Source: Candidatus Chloroheliaceae bacterium (GTDB taxonomy: Bacteria; Chloroflexota; Chloroflexia; Chloroheliales; Chloroheliaceae). From it: DNA of 33,637 nt. The stretch is from assembly GCA_013390945.1 (NCBI GenBank), contig JACAUC010000031.1:1-33637 (forward strand), written 5' to 3'. Under the pieces are notes generated by a model, which saw only the letters and a list, made by a program, of their open reading frames with translations, searched no databases and was not told the DNA's origin. Shown in pieces: positions 6,199 to 14,301 of the stretch. The translations under genes were made by a program, and so were the position numbers. Numbering within the stretch: position 1 is the first letter of the stretch; every line of letters starts with the position of its first letter.

Positions 6199-7281
6199 AT
6201 GAGTACCCATATGTACACCCTCCCTGTGGAACAAACCCAATGGTCCGTTGACGGTAAGAATACCACCGTGTTCAATTGGGAGTATGATGAAAACCGCGAC
6301 AAGTTGCTTAATCTCTATGAAAAGGGTAAAGATAAGCAATGGAATGCTAATACCCGCCTAGATTGGACGCAAGAGGTAGACCCTGAAAATCCGCTGGGCA
6401 TACCCGATAAATATAATCCGCTCTTTGGTACGCCCCTGTGGAAGCACCTAGATCGGAAAACTATCGCCCAACTGAAATTACACAGTGCCGCTTGGGAGTT
6501 CTCCCAATTTTTGCATGGTGAGCAAGGGGCTTTGATTTGTACCTCTAAAATTGTACAGACTGTGCCGGATATAGATGCCAAATTTTACGCCGCCACGCAG
6601 GTAATGGACGAGGCTCGCCATGTCGAGGCTTATTCGCGTTACTTGCGGGAGAAGTTGGGCCTAGCTTATCCGATTGACTCGCACCTTAAAGCTTTGCTGG
6701 ATAACATTCTCCAAGACTCTCGCTGGGACTTCACCTATTTAGGGATGCAGATTTTGGTCGAAGGGCTGGCATTGGCCGCTTTTAGCGTTATTCGGGATGG
6801 CGCACATGAACCACTGGCTCAAGCTCTCACCGCCTATGTAATGCAAGATGAGGCCCGTCATGTGGCCTTTGGTCGTCTCAGCTTGCGGGATTACTATCCT
6901 CAACTCAGCGAGAAAGAACGAGACGAGCGCGAAGAATTTGTGGCTGAAGCCTGCTATATGATGCGTGATCGCTTTATGGCCGAAGAAATTTATCAAAATC
7001 TAGGTTTTGATCTCAAAGAGGTCAAGTCCTACCTCTACAACAATAGTGCGATGAACGCTTTCCGGTTAATCCTCTTTAGCCGAATTGTGCCTGCCATTAA
7101 AGAGATTGGGCTCTGGGGGCCAAAGGTACAAAAAGCCTTCACCGACTTAGGCGTAATCACCTTTGCCACACTCAACCCCGATGAGCTAATTGCCACCGAT
7201 GAAAAGATCGCCCGGCAATTTGATGATAAACGTCAGGCAGTAGCCAAAGAGGTAACCGCTACAGATAGCAATCCTAATTAG
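6199..7281 (+). CDS. Ferritin-like diiron oxygenase (AurF / R2-like family)
   Basis: A 360-residue soluble helical protein with a complete ferritin-like diiron ligand set: E108 (HGEQG), E138 and H141 (DEARH), E188 (LVEGL), E218 and H221 (second DEARH). This pattern fits O2-activating carboxylate-bridged diiron enzymes such as p-aminobenzoate N-oxygenase AurF and relatives, rather than an iron-storage ferritin, which is half this length. The N-terminal ~90 residues form a lead-in rich in Trp (QWNANTRLDW). The ATG at 6199 has AAGGAG (6184-6189) 9 nt upstream. It is preceded by its own promoter and hairpin leader and followed by manA after 92 bp. No ferredoxin or reductase partner is in view, so the electron donor and substrate are unknown. 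The diiron assignment is strong; the reaction is not determined. Confidence 0.82.
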   Translation: MSTHMYTLPVEQTQWSVDGKNTTVFNWEYDENRDKLLNLYEKGKDKQWNANTRLDWTQEVDPENPLGIPDKYNPLFGTPLWKHLDRKTIAQLKLHSAAWEFSQFLHGEQGALICTSKIVQTVPDIDAKFYAATQVMDEARHVEAYSRYLREKLGLAYPIDSHLKALLDNILQDSRWDFTYLGMQILVEGLALAAFSVIRDGAHEPLAQALTAYVMQDEARHVAFGRLSLRDYYPQLSEKERDEREEFVAEACYMMRDRFMAEEIYQNLGFDLKEVKSYLYNNSAMNAFRLILFSRIVPAIKEIGLWGPKVQKAFTDLGVITFATLNPDELIATDEKIARQFDDKRQAVAKEVTATDSNPN

Positions 7282-7373
7282 CTCTCCATGGTGTATAATA
7301 ACGCGGCTAATAGTCCGGTTCCGGTCATTTGCGGGATGAATTTAGTTATCAAAGGAGTTAGCCAATTATTACT

Positions 7374-8417
7374 TTGGAGAGAGCAGGAGCAAGGGAAAGG
7401 GCCAGAAGAGTGACGGAATGGTATCCCCTAAAGTTGGAACCCCAATTAAAGGAGCGTGTATGGGGCGGGCGCTGGCTGGTTCAAAATTTAGGTCGTTCGG
7501 CGGGAGGTTGGGCAGAAGAAGGTGAGAGGATAGGTGAAAGCTGGGAGGCTTTTTCGGGTAGTCTCGTAACCAACGGAACTTGGCAGGGACATTCTCTTGG
7601 TCTGCTCTATGACGAATACCCCCTAGAGTTGGCGGGTGAAATATCCAAGAGCCACGCCGAATTTCCTTTGTTGGTCAAGTTTATTGATGCCCGTGAAAAT
7701 CTTTCGGTACAGGTACACCCAGATGATGCGTTAGCCCGGACTTTGGAGAATTATCGCTCCGGCAAGAGCGAGATGTGGTATGTAATGGAAGCGGAACCGG
7801 AGGCTCACATTCTCTACGGTCTAAACGATAAGGTCACCTCCCTTGAACAATTAAGCGAGGCTCTAAAGCAGGGAACCCTCTTAGAATATGTCAGCAGCAT
7901 ACCTATAAAAGCTGGCGATGTCGTTTATCTGCCTTCCCGCACGATTCACGCTTTGTGCCAAGGAGTAGTGGTCTACGAGTTGCAGCAAGAATCGGATATT
8001 ACTTACCGCCTCTACGATTGGGGTCGTCAGGGCCGCGAAATTCACCATGAAAAAGGTCTACAGGCCATCAACCTAGAGACCCACAATCTAAAGGTCAGCC
8101 ATCCCACCCCACTCCAGCACGAGGGTTTCGCCAGCGTTACCCTAGTAGAGTGTCCTTACTTTACCAACGAATTAGTGGAAATTTCAGACCAGCTGAAAAG
8201 TAGCGAAAGAGCCGAAGGAACTGACAAAGGACGCTCCTTTACCCTGCTCACGGTTCTAAGCGGAGCGGGAGCAATTGTTTCGCCGTCCAATGCTTTTGCA
8301 GCCGAGGCTATTCACAAAGGGGATACTTTCCTCTTACCGGCAAATCTAAGTTATACCCTGAAAGCCTCCACCACCCCAGAACCACTCCGCGTGATTCTAG
8401 CCCAAGCCAATTCGTAA
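7374..8417 (+). CDS. manA: Mannose-6-phosphate isomerase, class I
   Basis: A cupin-fold zinc enzyme interconverting mannose-6-P and fructose-6-P, feeding GDP-mannose and polysaccharide synthesis. Visible motifs: LKERVWGG near the N-terminus, SVQVHPDD (Q113, H115), KSEMWYV (E133) and PSRTIHAL (H192), giving the standard Q-H-E-H zinc site, then YELQQESDITYRLYDWGR (in two overlapping parts of the family signature). Numbering is from the TTG at 7374. The start is uncertain. AAAGGAG (7351-7357) is 16 nt from that TTG but 10 nt from an in-frame ATT (7368). An in-frame GTG at 7410 would begin just before the conserved core. Length of about 335-347 residues is normal for the short bacterial class I form. 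Confidence 0.88.
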   Translation: MERAGARERARRVTEWYPLKLEPQLKERVWGGRWLVQNLGRSAGGWAEEGERIGESWEAFSGSLVTNGTWQGHSLGLLYDEYPLELAGEISKSHAEFPLLVKFIDARENLSVQVHPDDALARTLENYRSGKSEMWYVMEAEPEAHILYGLNDKVTSLEQLSEALKQGTLLEYVSSIPIKAGDVVYLPSRTIHALCQGVVVYELQQESDITYRLYDWGRQGREIHHEKGLQAINLETHNLKVSHPTPLQHEGFASVTLVECPYFTNELVEISDQLKSSERAEGTDKGRSFTLLTVLSGAGAIVSPSNAFAAEAIHKGDTFLLPANLSYTLKASTTPEPLRVILAQANS

Positions 8418-8453
8418 GCAGGATATTGTAGTTAGCAGTTTCAGCTTTAATTT

Positions 8454-8478
8454 ACCTGCCGCCAAAGTAGCGGCAGGT
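8454..8478. terminator. Bidirectional hairpin between convergent manA and padR-type gene
   Basis: ACCTGCCGC (8454-8462) pairs perfectly with GCGGCAGGT (8470-8478) around a 7-nt loop. It sits 36 bp after the manA stop and 45 bp before the end of the opposing gene. No long T-run follows on either strand, but position and GC-rich stem fit a shared terminator. Confidence 0.6.
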
Positions 8479-8522
8479 ATCAAAACTTGACGGGCTTATG
8501 ATTAGAGCTGATTCGCGGAAAG

Positions 8523-9089
8523 CTACTCTGCTAAGCTACCACTCACTACTACAGGTTTCAAATTTAGCATGGTTAGGAACTCAGACTGTAAACGTTGTAA
8601 GACGGCGGTAAGCCAAACCTGTTCCGCTTGGAGTAGCATATGTTGGTGTTCTAAGGTCAGGTTTACGCCTAATCCTTCGTGGGTGAGGGGCTGATTAAAA
8701 GCCTCCAACTGAACCTCCACCTGCTTTAAACGCGCGGTCAGACATTCCAACCCCTCCGACAACGGAAGATGGTCGAGAAACATCAGGCCCATATCTCCGG
8801 CAATGGTCATCCGTCCCGCTGTGGAGAGGTTGATTCGCAACAAGGCCATAAACTGCTCCTCGCCGGAGTGGGTAATGCTATAAACTTTACGTACAGGCCG
8901 ATTGCCCTCCTGCTCGGTATGTACCCTAACATAGCCGCCCTTACACAACCGCTCCAGAATGGCATAGGCCGTAGCCTTCTTCATATCGGTCATCCGACTA
9001 AGGTTGCGCTCAATAAATTCATTTATTTGATAACCGTGCTGGCTTTGGGCCTTGAGGAGCCCCAACACCAGAAGAGTTTGTTCGTTCAT
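8523..9089 (-). CDS. PadR-family transcriptional regulator
   Basis: A 188-residue winged-helix repressor. The N-terminal domain shows the PadR pattern: LVLGLLKAQSQHGYQINEFI, then KKATAYAILERLCKGGYV (helix-turn-helix recognition region, about residues 37-54), then the wing with GNRPVRKVYSITHSGEEQF. The C-terminal half is the helical dimerisation domain typical of the two-domain PadR subgroup. PadR proteins usually repress a nearby gene in response to phenolics, drugs or other small molecules; the ligand here is unknown. The start at 9089 is preceded by a clear promoter with repeated ATTAGTCAA half-sites, suggesting autoregulation. The CoA-transferase-like genes begin 183 bp upstream on the same strand but end there, so control of that pair is not implied by the arrangement. 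Confidence 0.88.
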   Translation of the reverse strand: MNEQTLLVLGLLKAQSQHGYQINEFIERNLSRMTDMKKATAYAILERLCKGGYVRVHTEQEGNRPVRKVYSITHSGEEQFMALLRINLSTAGRMTIAGDMGLMFLDHLPLSEGLECLTARLKQVEVQLEAFNQPLTHEGLGVNLTLEHQHMLLQAEQVWLTAVLQRLQSEFLTMLNLKPVVVSGSLAE

Positions 9090-9126
9090 AAACCTAAATC
9101 CTTCCCTCTCTCTTTAACTCCTCCCT

Positions 9127-9155
9127 ATTATAATCAGAATTGACTAATAAAGCAA
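9127..9155 (-). promoter_or_regulatory. Promoter of the PadR-type gene
   Basis: On the minus strand: -35 TTGCTT (9155-9150), 17-bp spacer, perfect -10 TATAAT (9132-9127). The spacer contains one copy of the putative operator half-site ATTAGTCAA (9148-9140). Confidence 0.65.
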
Positions 9156-9181
9156 GAAGGTATAAGTCATATTTGACTAAT
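9140..9181. promoter_or_regulatory. Putative PadR operator: repeated TTGACTAAT half-sites
   Basis: TTGACTAAT occurs at 9140-9148 and 9173-9181, a 33-bp (about three helical turns) spacing. The second copy also forms the near-palindrome AGTCA-N4-TGACT (9165-9178). One site lies inside the promoter and one just upstream of the -35 box, fitting autorepression. Assignment to PadR is inference. Confidence 0.45.
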
Positions 9182-9272
9182 CAGGTATAACCATACACCT
9201 AATTTAGGTTTTTGAGCGCGAAGGTTGGATTTAGGTAAGCAGGTGATTGACCTCGAAGTTATAAGATGCTGA

Positions 9273-10085
9273 TTACAGCAGACCCTTACTATCTATTTCC
9301 CGCAGGATTCGCAATTCCTCCTGAGCGGGTGGAAGAGTAGTCGGCACGATTTCGGGAATAATCAACTCAAATCCAGTGGCGGCTTTTACCTGCTCCACCG
9401 TCACGCCGGGGTGAACCGAAACCAGTCGCATTGCTTTGGACTCTTCTTCAAAATCCAGTACCGCCAGATTAGAGATTACCAAGACCGGGCCTACCCCTTG
9501 TACTAATCCGGCGATCTGTGCGGTGTGCCAGCTTTCGCCCCCTTCCAAAAAGCCCGGCGCAGTGCGAAAATCCACCTTGTCCACAAAACTGCGGGGGTGA
9601 TGGTTGGTCATAAAGATGATACCACGCCCCACTAGGCTAAGGAAGGGTAGTGCCGCCGAACCGGGGCCACGCAACTTTGGGTGAGCCGGATCATTACCGA
9701 GTAGGCTTAGGTTGACATTACCGAATTTATCTACTTGCAAACCACCGTAGAAAAAGAGATCCACTCTACCGCTTGCCACCGAACTAAGCAGGTCGGCCGC
9801 TGTTAGCACTGCCTCGCAATCTAGGTTGCTGTAATCGCAACTAGAAGCGGTCAGTGGCTCCAGATAGGGATTGACAGCACCACTACCGCCTGCCACAAAA
9901 GTTAAATCTGGAGCCTGCCTAAGTTGGGCTAAGCGACAGGCTGCCCGTGCTACGGCACTGCCAGCACCAGTACCAACTGTCTCGCCGTTCCTAAGTTGGC
10001 GGCTCATCACCACCGCGATTAGCTCCTCTATGTGGTAGGCTTTATCAGGGCGTGGCCCTATCTCTTCAAAAGTTACTCTCATCAT
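9273..10085 (-). CDS. CoA-transferase-like subunit beta (GctB/IpdB family)
   Basis: A 270-residue class I CoA-transferase-fold protein, the beta partner of the gene upstream. Recognisable parts are NGETVGTGAGSAVARAA near residues 33-49, VDLFFYGGLQVDKFGNVNLS (about 108-127; GGxQVDxxGNxN is the family signature), GGRGIIF-type core strands, and VSVHPGVTVEQVKAATGFEL at about 228-247. The place where true transferases carry the catalytic Glu (an ESG motif after the second strand) reads FVAGGSGAV here, so the Glu appears absent. This resembles IpdAB, which are ring-cleaving hydrolases with the same fold. Substrate unknown. The first of two adjacent ATGs is used; SD support is weak. The gene is separated from its partner by 297 bp containing a MITE and a repeat. 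Confidence 0.8.
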   Translation of the reverse strand: MMRVTFEEIGPRPDKAYHIEELIAVVMSRQLRNGETVGTGAGSAVARAACRLAQLRQAPDLTFVAGGSGAVNPYLEPLTASSCDYSNLDCEAVLTAADLLSSVASGRVDLFFYGGLQVDKFGNVNLSLLGNDPAHPKLRGPGSAALPFLSLVGRGIIFMTNHHPRSFVDKVDFRTAPGFLEGGESWHTAQIAGLVQGVGPVLVISNLAVLDFEEESKAMRLVSVHPGVTVEQVKAATGFELIIPEIVPTTLPPAQEELRILREIDSKGLL

Positions 10086-10122
10086 TTTCTTGTACCCACA
10101 TTTCCCACAAATCCCTTACGTT

Positions 10123-10147
10123 GGGTTTATGCAATAAACCCCTACTT
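10123..10147. repeat. Palindromic repeat, family A (right half)
   Basis: GGGTTTA-TGCAA-TAAACCC (10123-10141) followed by CCTAC matches the right hairpin of the composite repeat at 5984-6006 without the left hairpin. It lies in the gap between the two CoA-transferase-like genes, next to the MITE. Confidence 0.65.
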
Positions 10148-10182
10148 GTAAAAGGATTATTTTTACTTGTAGTTGGCTAACC

Positions 10183-10382
10183 CCCATGCGCGTCAAGCTA
10201 ATTTTATCATTGATGCTTAGACCGGAAATAAATTTCCGGTTGGGCTTGACTTACCCGGATTCTAAAGCTAATAGTCCCGATTTTGAACCTGTGTTAGCCG
10301 CAGGCTGACCGTAAGCTGGTTGTAACCCAAGTTACGGCTGGTCGCGGGCTGGCCTCAAAATCCTTAGCTTGACGCGCATGGG
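10183..10382. mobile_element. 200-bp MITE with 19-bp terminal inverted repeats and 6-bp target duplication
   Basis: The ends CCCATGCGCGTCAAGCTAA (10183-10201) and its exact complement (10364-10382) are perfect 19-bp terminal inverted repeats. They are flanked by direct repeats CTAACC (10177-10182 and 10383-10388), a 6-bp target-site duplication. The 200-bp interior encodes no protein; it contains a near-perfect palindrome ACCGGAAAT-AA-ATTTCCGGT (10221-10240) and a GC-rich region (10305-10356) with GCTGGTCGCGGGCTGG-like sequence. These are the hallmarks of a non-autonomous element mobilised in trans by a transposase not seen in the window. The target duplication contains the TAG stop of the upstream gene, so insertion left that reading frame intact. 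Confidence 0.85.
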
Positions 10383-11372
10383 CTAACCTCTAGTGAGGGA
10401 GGTTTTGCCGAGGTACTCAACCTCACCTTGGTTGAGTACATATTTTTGCAGATAAGCTTCAAATCCCTCGGCGGTAGTCGCCAGTTCCAAATATTCCTTG
10501 AGATGTGCTTCATCATAATTGTAGAAGCGATGGCAAGCGGTAGGATGGCAACTAAACGGGGCCGGAACGACGGCCTTGACGAGATAGCCCGGCACAGTAA
10601 CTGGCATTGGATTGCGGGTTAATTGCGAAGTTGGGATTATCTGCTCCACTTGTAAAATCGTTGTTTCAGCCGCCAAAATCATCTCGCGGTCGGTAAAAGT
10701 GGATCCTTTGAAAATAGCATTGCCCCGCTTGTCGGCCTGTTGGCAAACCACTAGTGCCACTTTAGGACGTAGCGGTGGAGCCGCCAAAACGGTTTTGCCC
10801 GTGAAAGGGTCTTGTACGGGCGTATAAAAGTGGGGGGTGGCCGTTACCACATCACTTAGGGCAATACTTGGAGGCAAAGCCGCAAAGGGTTGACCCGCTG
10901 CTCCAGCCCTAAGTGCCAAAAGTAGGGTCAGTTCATCCAGTTCATGTACTTTTAGGCGGCCCTCCTGACAAAAACGGCGATAAGCGGGAGCCAGCCCCAA
11001 ATGTTCAAAGCCAAAATAGCTAGTGATTACTTCCTCTACCAAAGCGGCTCCTATTAGCAAATCGGCACTAAGGGAAGCCGCTGGACTGGTAATTAGAGAA
11101 TTAATCCGCTTTTTTTGCCGTATAAGTTCCCGTACTAAGGCCATCGGGTTATTCTGTAGGTGCATCCCGCCTAATGCGAGGCTCTCTACCCCATCTGGCA
11201 CATAGCGTTCAATCGCTTCGGCCAAGGTCATCTGCTTGCTGGTTCGCCCATCTTCCGGCGCGGCAGGCAAGGGAGGGGGTGCTGGAACCGGGGTTGGATA
11301 AGGTGCAACATTAATCTCAAGGTTGATTGGACGTTTGGGTGGTAGATTACCACCCGATTGCTCATTTGACAC
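10383..11372 (-). CDS. CoA-transferase-like subunit alpha (GctA/IpdA family)
   Basis: A 329-residue subunit, partner of the beta gene downstream. The family core begins at about residue 48 with MTLAEAIERYVPDGVESLALGG (two parts of one helix-strand unit) and continues with SPAASLSADLLIGAALVEEV, FGFEHLGLAPAYRRF and KVALVVCQQADKRGNAIF. The N-terminal ~45 residues are Pro/Ala-rich and likely unstructured. I choose GTG at 11372, which has AAAGGAG (11378-11384) 5 nt upstream. A frame open to 11576 would run through a dispersed repeat (11434-11452) and is unlikely to be the real start. The TAG stop is part of the MITE target duplication. Which acyl-CoA is handled is not evident, and IpdAB-like hydrolysis is as plausible as CoA transfer. 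Confidence 0.78.
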   Translation of the reverse strand: MSNEQSGGNLPPKRPINLEINVAPYPTPVPAPPPLPAAPEDGRTSKQMTLAEAIERYVPDGVESLALGGMHLQNNPMALVRELIRQKKRINSLITSPAASLSADLLIGAALVEEVITSYFGFEHLGLAPAYRRFCQEGRLKVHELDELTLLLALRAGAAGQPFAALPPSIALSDVVTATPHFYTPVQDPFTGKTVLAAPPLRPKVALVVCQQADKRGNAIFKGSTFTDREMILAAETTILQVEQIIPTSQLTRNPMPVTVPGYLVKAVVPAPFSCHPTACHRFYNYDEAHLKEYLELATTAEGFEAYLQKYVLNQGEVEYLGKTSLTRG

Positions 11373-11433
11373 CAATGCTCCTTTCATCATATTCAATACT
11401 GAATTAGTAGTGTTAATCGGGCGGCCAGCCGAC

Positions 11434-11452
11434 TTGGAAATCCCTCCTACAC
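11434..11452 (-). repeat. Interspersed repeat, GTGTAGGAGGGATTTCCAA family
   Basis: Reverse-oriented copy of the 19-mer found at 3-21. It lies between the HD gene and the proposed start of the alpha-subunit gene, and reads in frame with the latter, giving an artificial 68-codon extension. Confidence 0.6.
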
Positions 11453-11584
11453 AGGATGTCTGTAGGTAGCGACGCGCCCGACGCAAAATGGCGCGGGTGT
11501 TATCGAAATAGACCAGTGGAATAGCATCATTCAGATCACACCAGATAGCCTCTTGATTTTCGCTGGGTTGAGACACGGGTGATT

Positions 11585-12967
11585 TTAGCTCAATTGCTTG
11601 TAAGCATCTAACAATAGGGCGGCTTTTGTCCGCACAATGTTTGCCAGTTCCGCATCCTTGGTGATGAGATGGATCCGGCGGACATGGCGATGAAATTTTC
11701 GCATATCGTCATTATTTAGGCCACTTACCTCGCCCCAAGGTACCGGATTAGCCCGATTATGGGGAGGTTGCTCACAAACCACCCCTAGCACCATCTCAAA
11801 CCCTTTTGGTTCGGGAATATCCAGCAGAATCTCATGGCCGCGTAAGGCTCGCCCACTCCATTCCGCCACCATTTTACACCACATTTCTTCCAATCGTTTG
11901 CGGCGGGCCGGATTATACTTGAGGGTACTGAGACGTGCAAAAGGCCCATCATCTTCACCCAATGAAAGAACCCGCTTATAAAAGCGGCGGGCGTGTAAAT
12001 CGGTTATCAGTTCGTGGGCAATTGAATCGGGCGTGGTAGTATTTTGAATTAGGGCAATTAACGAGGCATCGTCGCTTCTTTCTAGTTCGGCTCCACCAAA
12101 AGCCTTATTCTCCAGAGCCTCTTGCAGCGAGCGCAAAAACATGACCGTAGCGATACGGTTGGTATGGTGCCAGTAGACATTATAAAACATCAGGTAACGG
12201 GCAAAAATCAGGGATTGCAACGCGCCTATACCTTTTTCATCTATCACCAGTTGCAATGAATCCCTGCCACTATCCTCTTCCGGCCAAATCCGCAGCGAAT
12301 CCAACAATCGCTGGACATCCACCATACCATAAGGAACATTACAATAGTGGGAATCGCGCACCAAATAATCGAGCTTATCGGTATCGAGTGCGCCGCTAAT
12401 CAGGTTGCGTAACAAAAGTTCTTGCCGGGTAAGCGGCACATCCGTATCTTTGCTCAACATTGCCGCCACTTTTTCAGGCTGTACGCCCCAAGTGTTGTGC
12501 AGGAGAGGGGCAATTTCTGGCCCCAAAACAAGCTCGCGCCCAATCAATTCATGGTTGCGGATGATGTTTAGGTCAAGTTCTTCAACGGCGTGGCTATAGG
12601 GATAATGCCCAATATCGTGAAGTAGGCCCGCCGCCAAGATCGTATTGATCTCTTCTAGGGTAAAGGAGTAGTTGCCCAATTGCAGCAGGTGTAACACTGC
12701 TTGGCGGGTGATATGGAAGACACCGAGACTATGTTCAAAGCGGCTATGGTGTGCGCCCGGCCAAGTCCAACTGGTGAAGCCAAGCTGCTGCACCCGGCGT
12801 AAACGTTGGAACGGCACACTATCTATGAGTGCCATAGCTTTAGCATCCAGTGGTATATCGCCCCACACCGTATCCCGAATTATGCTCCCCGGCTTATCTA
12901 CCAGCGATAAGATCAGTTCCTGCCGCGTCAGTTCTTTGGATTTCAGGTAGTCCGTCGTCTCTTGCAT
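11585..12967 (-). CDS. HD-domain phosphohydrolase (dNTPase / SAMHD1-like family)
   Basis: A 460-residue cytoplasmic metal-dependent phosphohydrolase. The HD motif residues are present: H79 in HHSRFEHSLG, H117-D118 in LLHDIGHYPYSH, and a downstream Asp in SGALDTDKLDYLVRDSHY (about residues 191-208). This arrangement, with VPFQRLRRVQQLG upstream of the first His, is typical of the dGTPase-like group represented by Bacillus YwfO/YdhJ and eukaryotic SAMHD1. Likely reaction: removal of triphosphate or phosphate from (deoxy)nucleotides; nucleotide preference cannot be read from sequence. The ATG at 12967 has GGGGG just upstream. It ends 212 bp before the alpha-subunit gene; cotranscription is possible but no functional link is apparent. 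Confidence 0.85.
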   Translation of the reverse strand: MQETTDYLKSKELTRQELILSLVDKPGSIIRDTVWGDIPLDAKAMALIDSVPFQRLRRVQQLGFTSWTWPGAHHSRFEHSLGVFHITRQAVLHLLQLGNYSFTLEEINTILAAGLLHDIGHYPYSHAVEELDLNIIRNHELIGRELVLGPEIAPLLHNTWGVQPEKVAAMLSKDTDVPLTRQELLLRNLISGALDTDKLDYLVRDSHYCNVPYGMVDVQRLLDSLRIWPEEDSGRDSLQLVIDEKGIGALQSLIFARYLMFYNVYWHHTNRIATVMFLRSLQEALENKAFGGAELERSDDASLIALIQNTTTPDSIAHELITDLHARRFYKRVLSLGEDDGPFARLSTLKYNPARRKRLEEMWCKMVAEWSGRALRGHEILLDIPEPKGFEMVLGVVCEQPPHNRANPVPWGEVSGLNNDDMRKFHRHVRRIHLITKDAELANIVRTKAALLLDAYKQLS

Positions 12968-13075
12968 AGCCCCCGTTTTAAATTCTTAGGTGGTTCCTGT
13001 AAGGGAATCAAGTTGAAATAAGTATCCAAGTACTTGATCTATATCTATAAAGGAACAGCACCTCTACTTTTCAAG

Positions 13076-14119
<1,044 letters not shown>

Positions 14120-14301
14120 CGGTTACTCTCCTTCCTGTGACATGAAGTGATTAATCCATCTTAAAATCTTAAAATGAAAAGGGTAAAGGTTTCTTTTTGG
14201 TTCCCTAACTCAGCCACTTCGGTTTTACACTTAGTCAAAATCCATTAAGGATTATAATCCGGGCGGGCAGGCTTGACAAATCACCGGACGGAGCAGGTAG
14301 A

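Noticed and set aside
11373-11576. N-terminal extension of the alpha-subunit gene to GTG 11576
   Set aside because: It would translate a dispersed repeat, whereas GTG 11372 has an ideal AAAGGAG at 5 nt; kept only as a possible gene remnant.
14173-14247. A 24-codon frame starting MKRVKVSFWF upstream of the Rpn-type gene
   Set aside because: There is no ribosome-binding site, it is very short, and it has no feature beyond chance.
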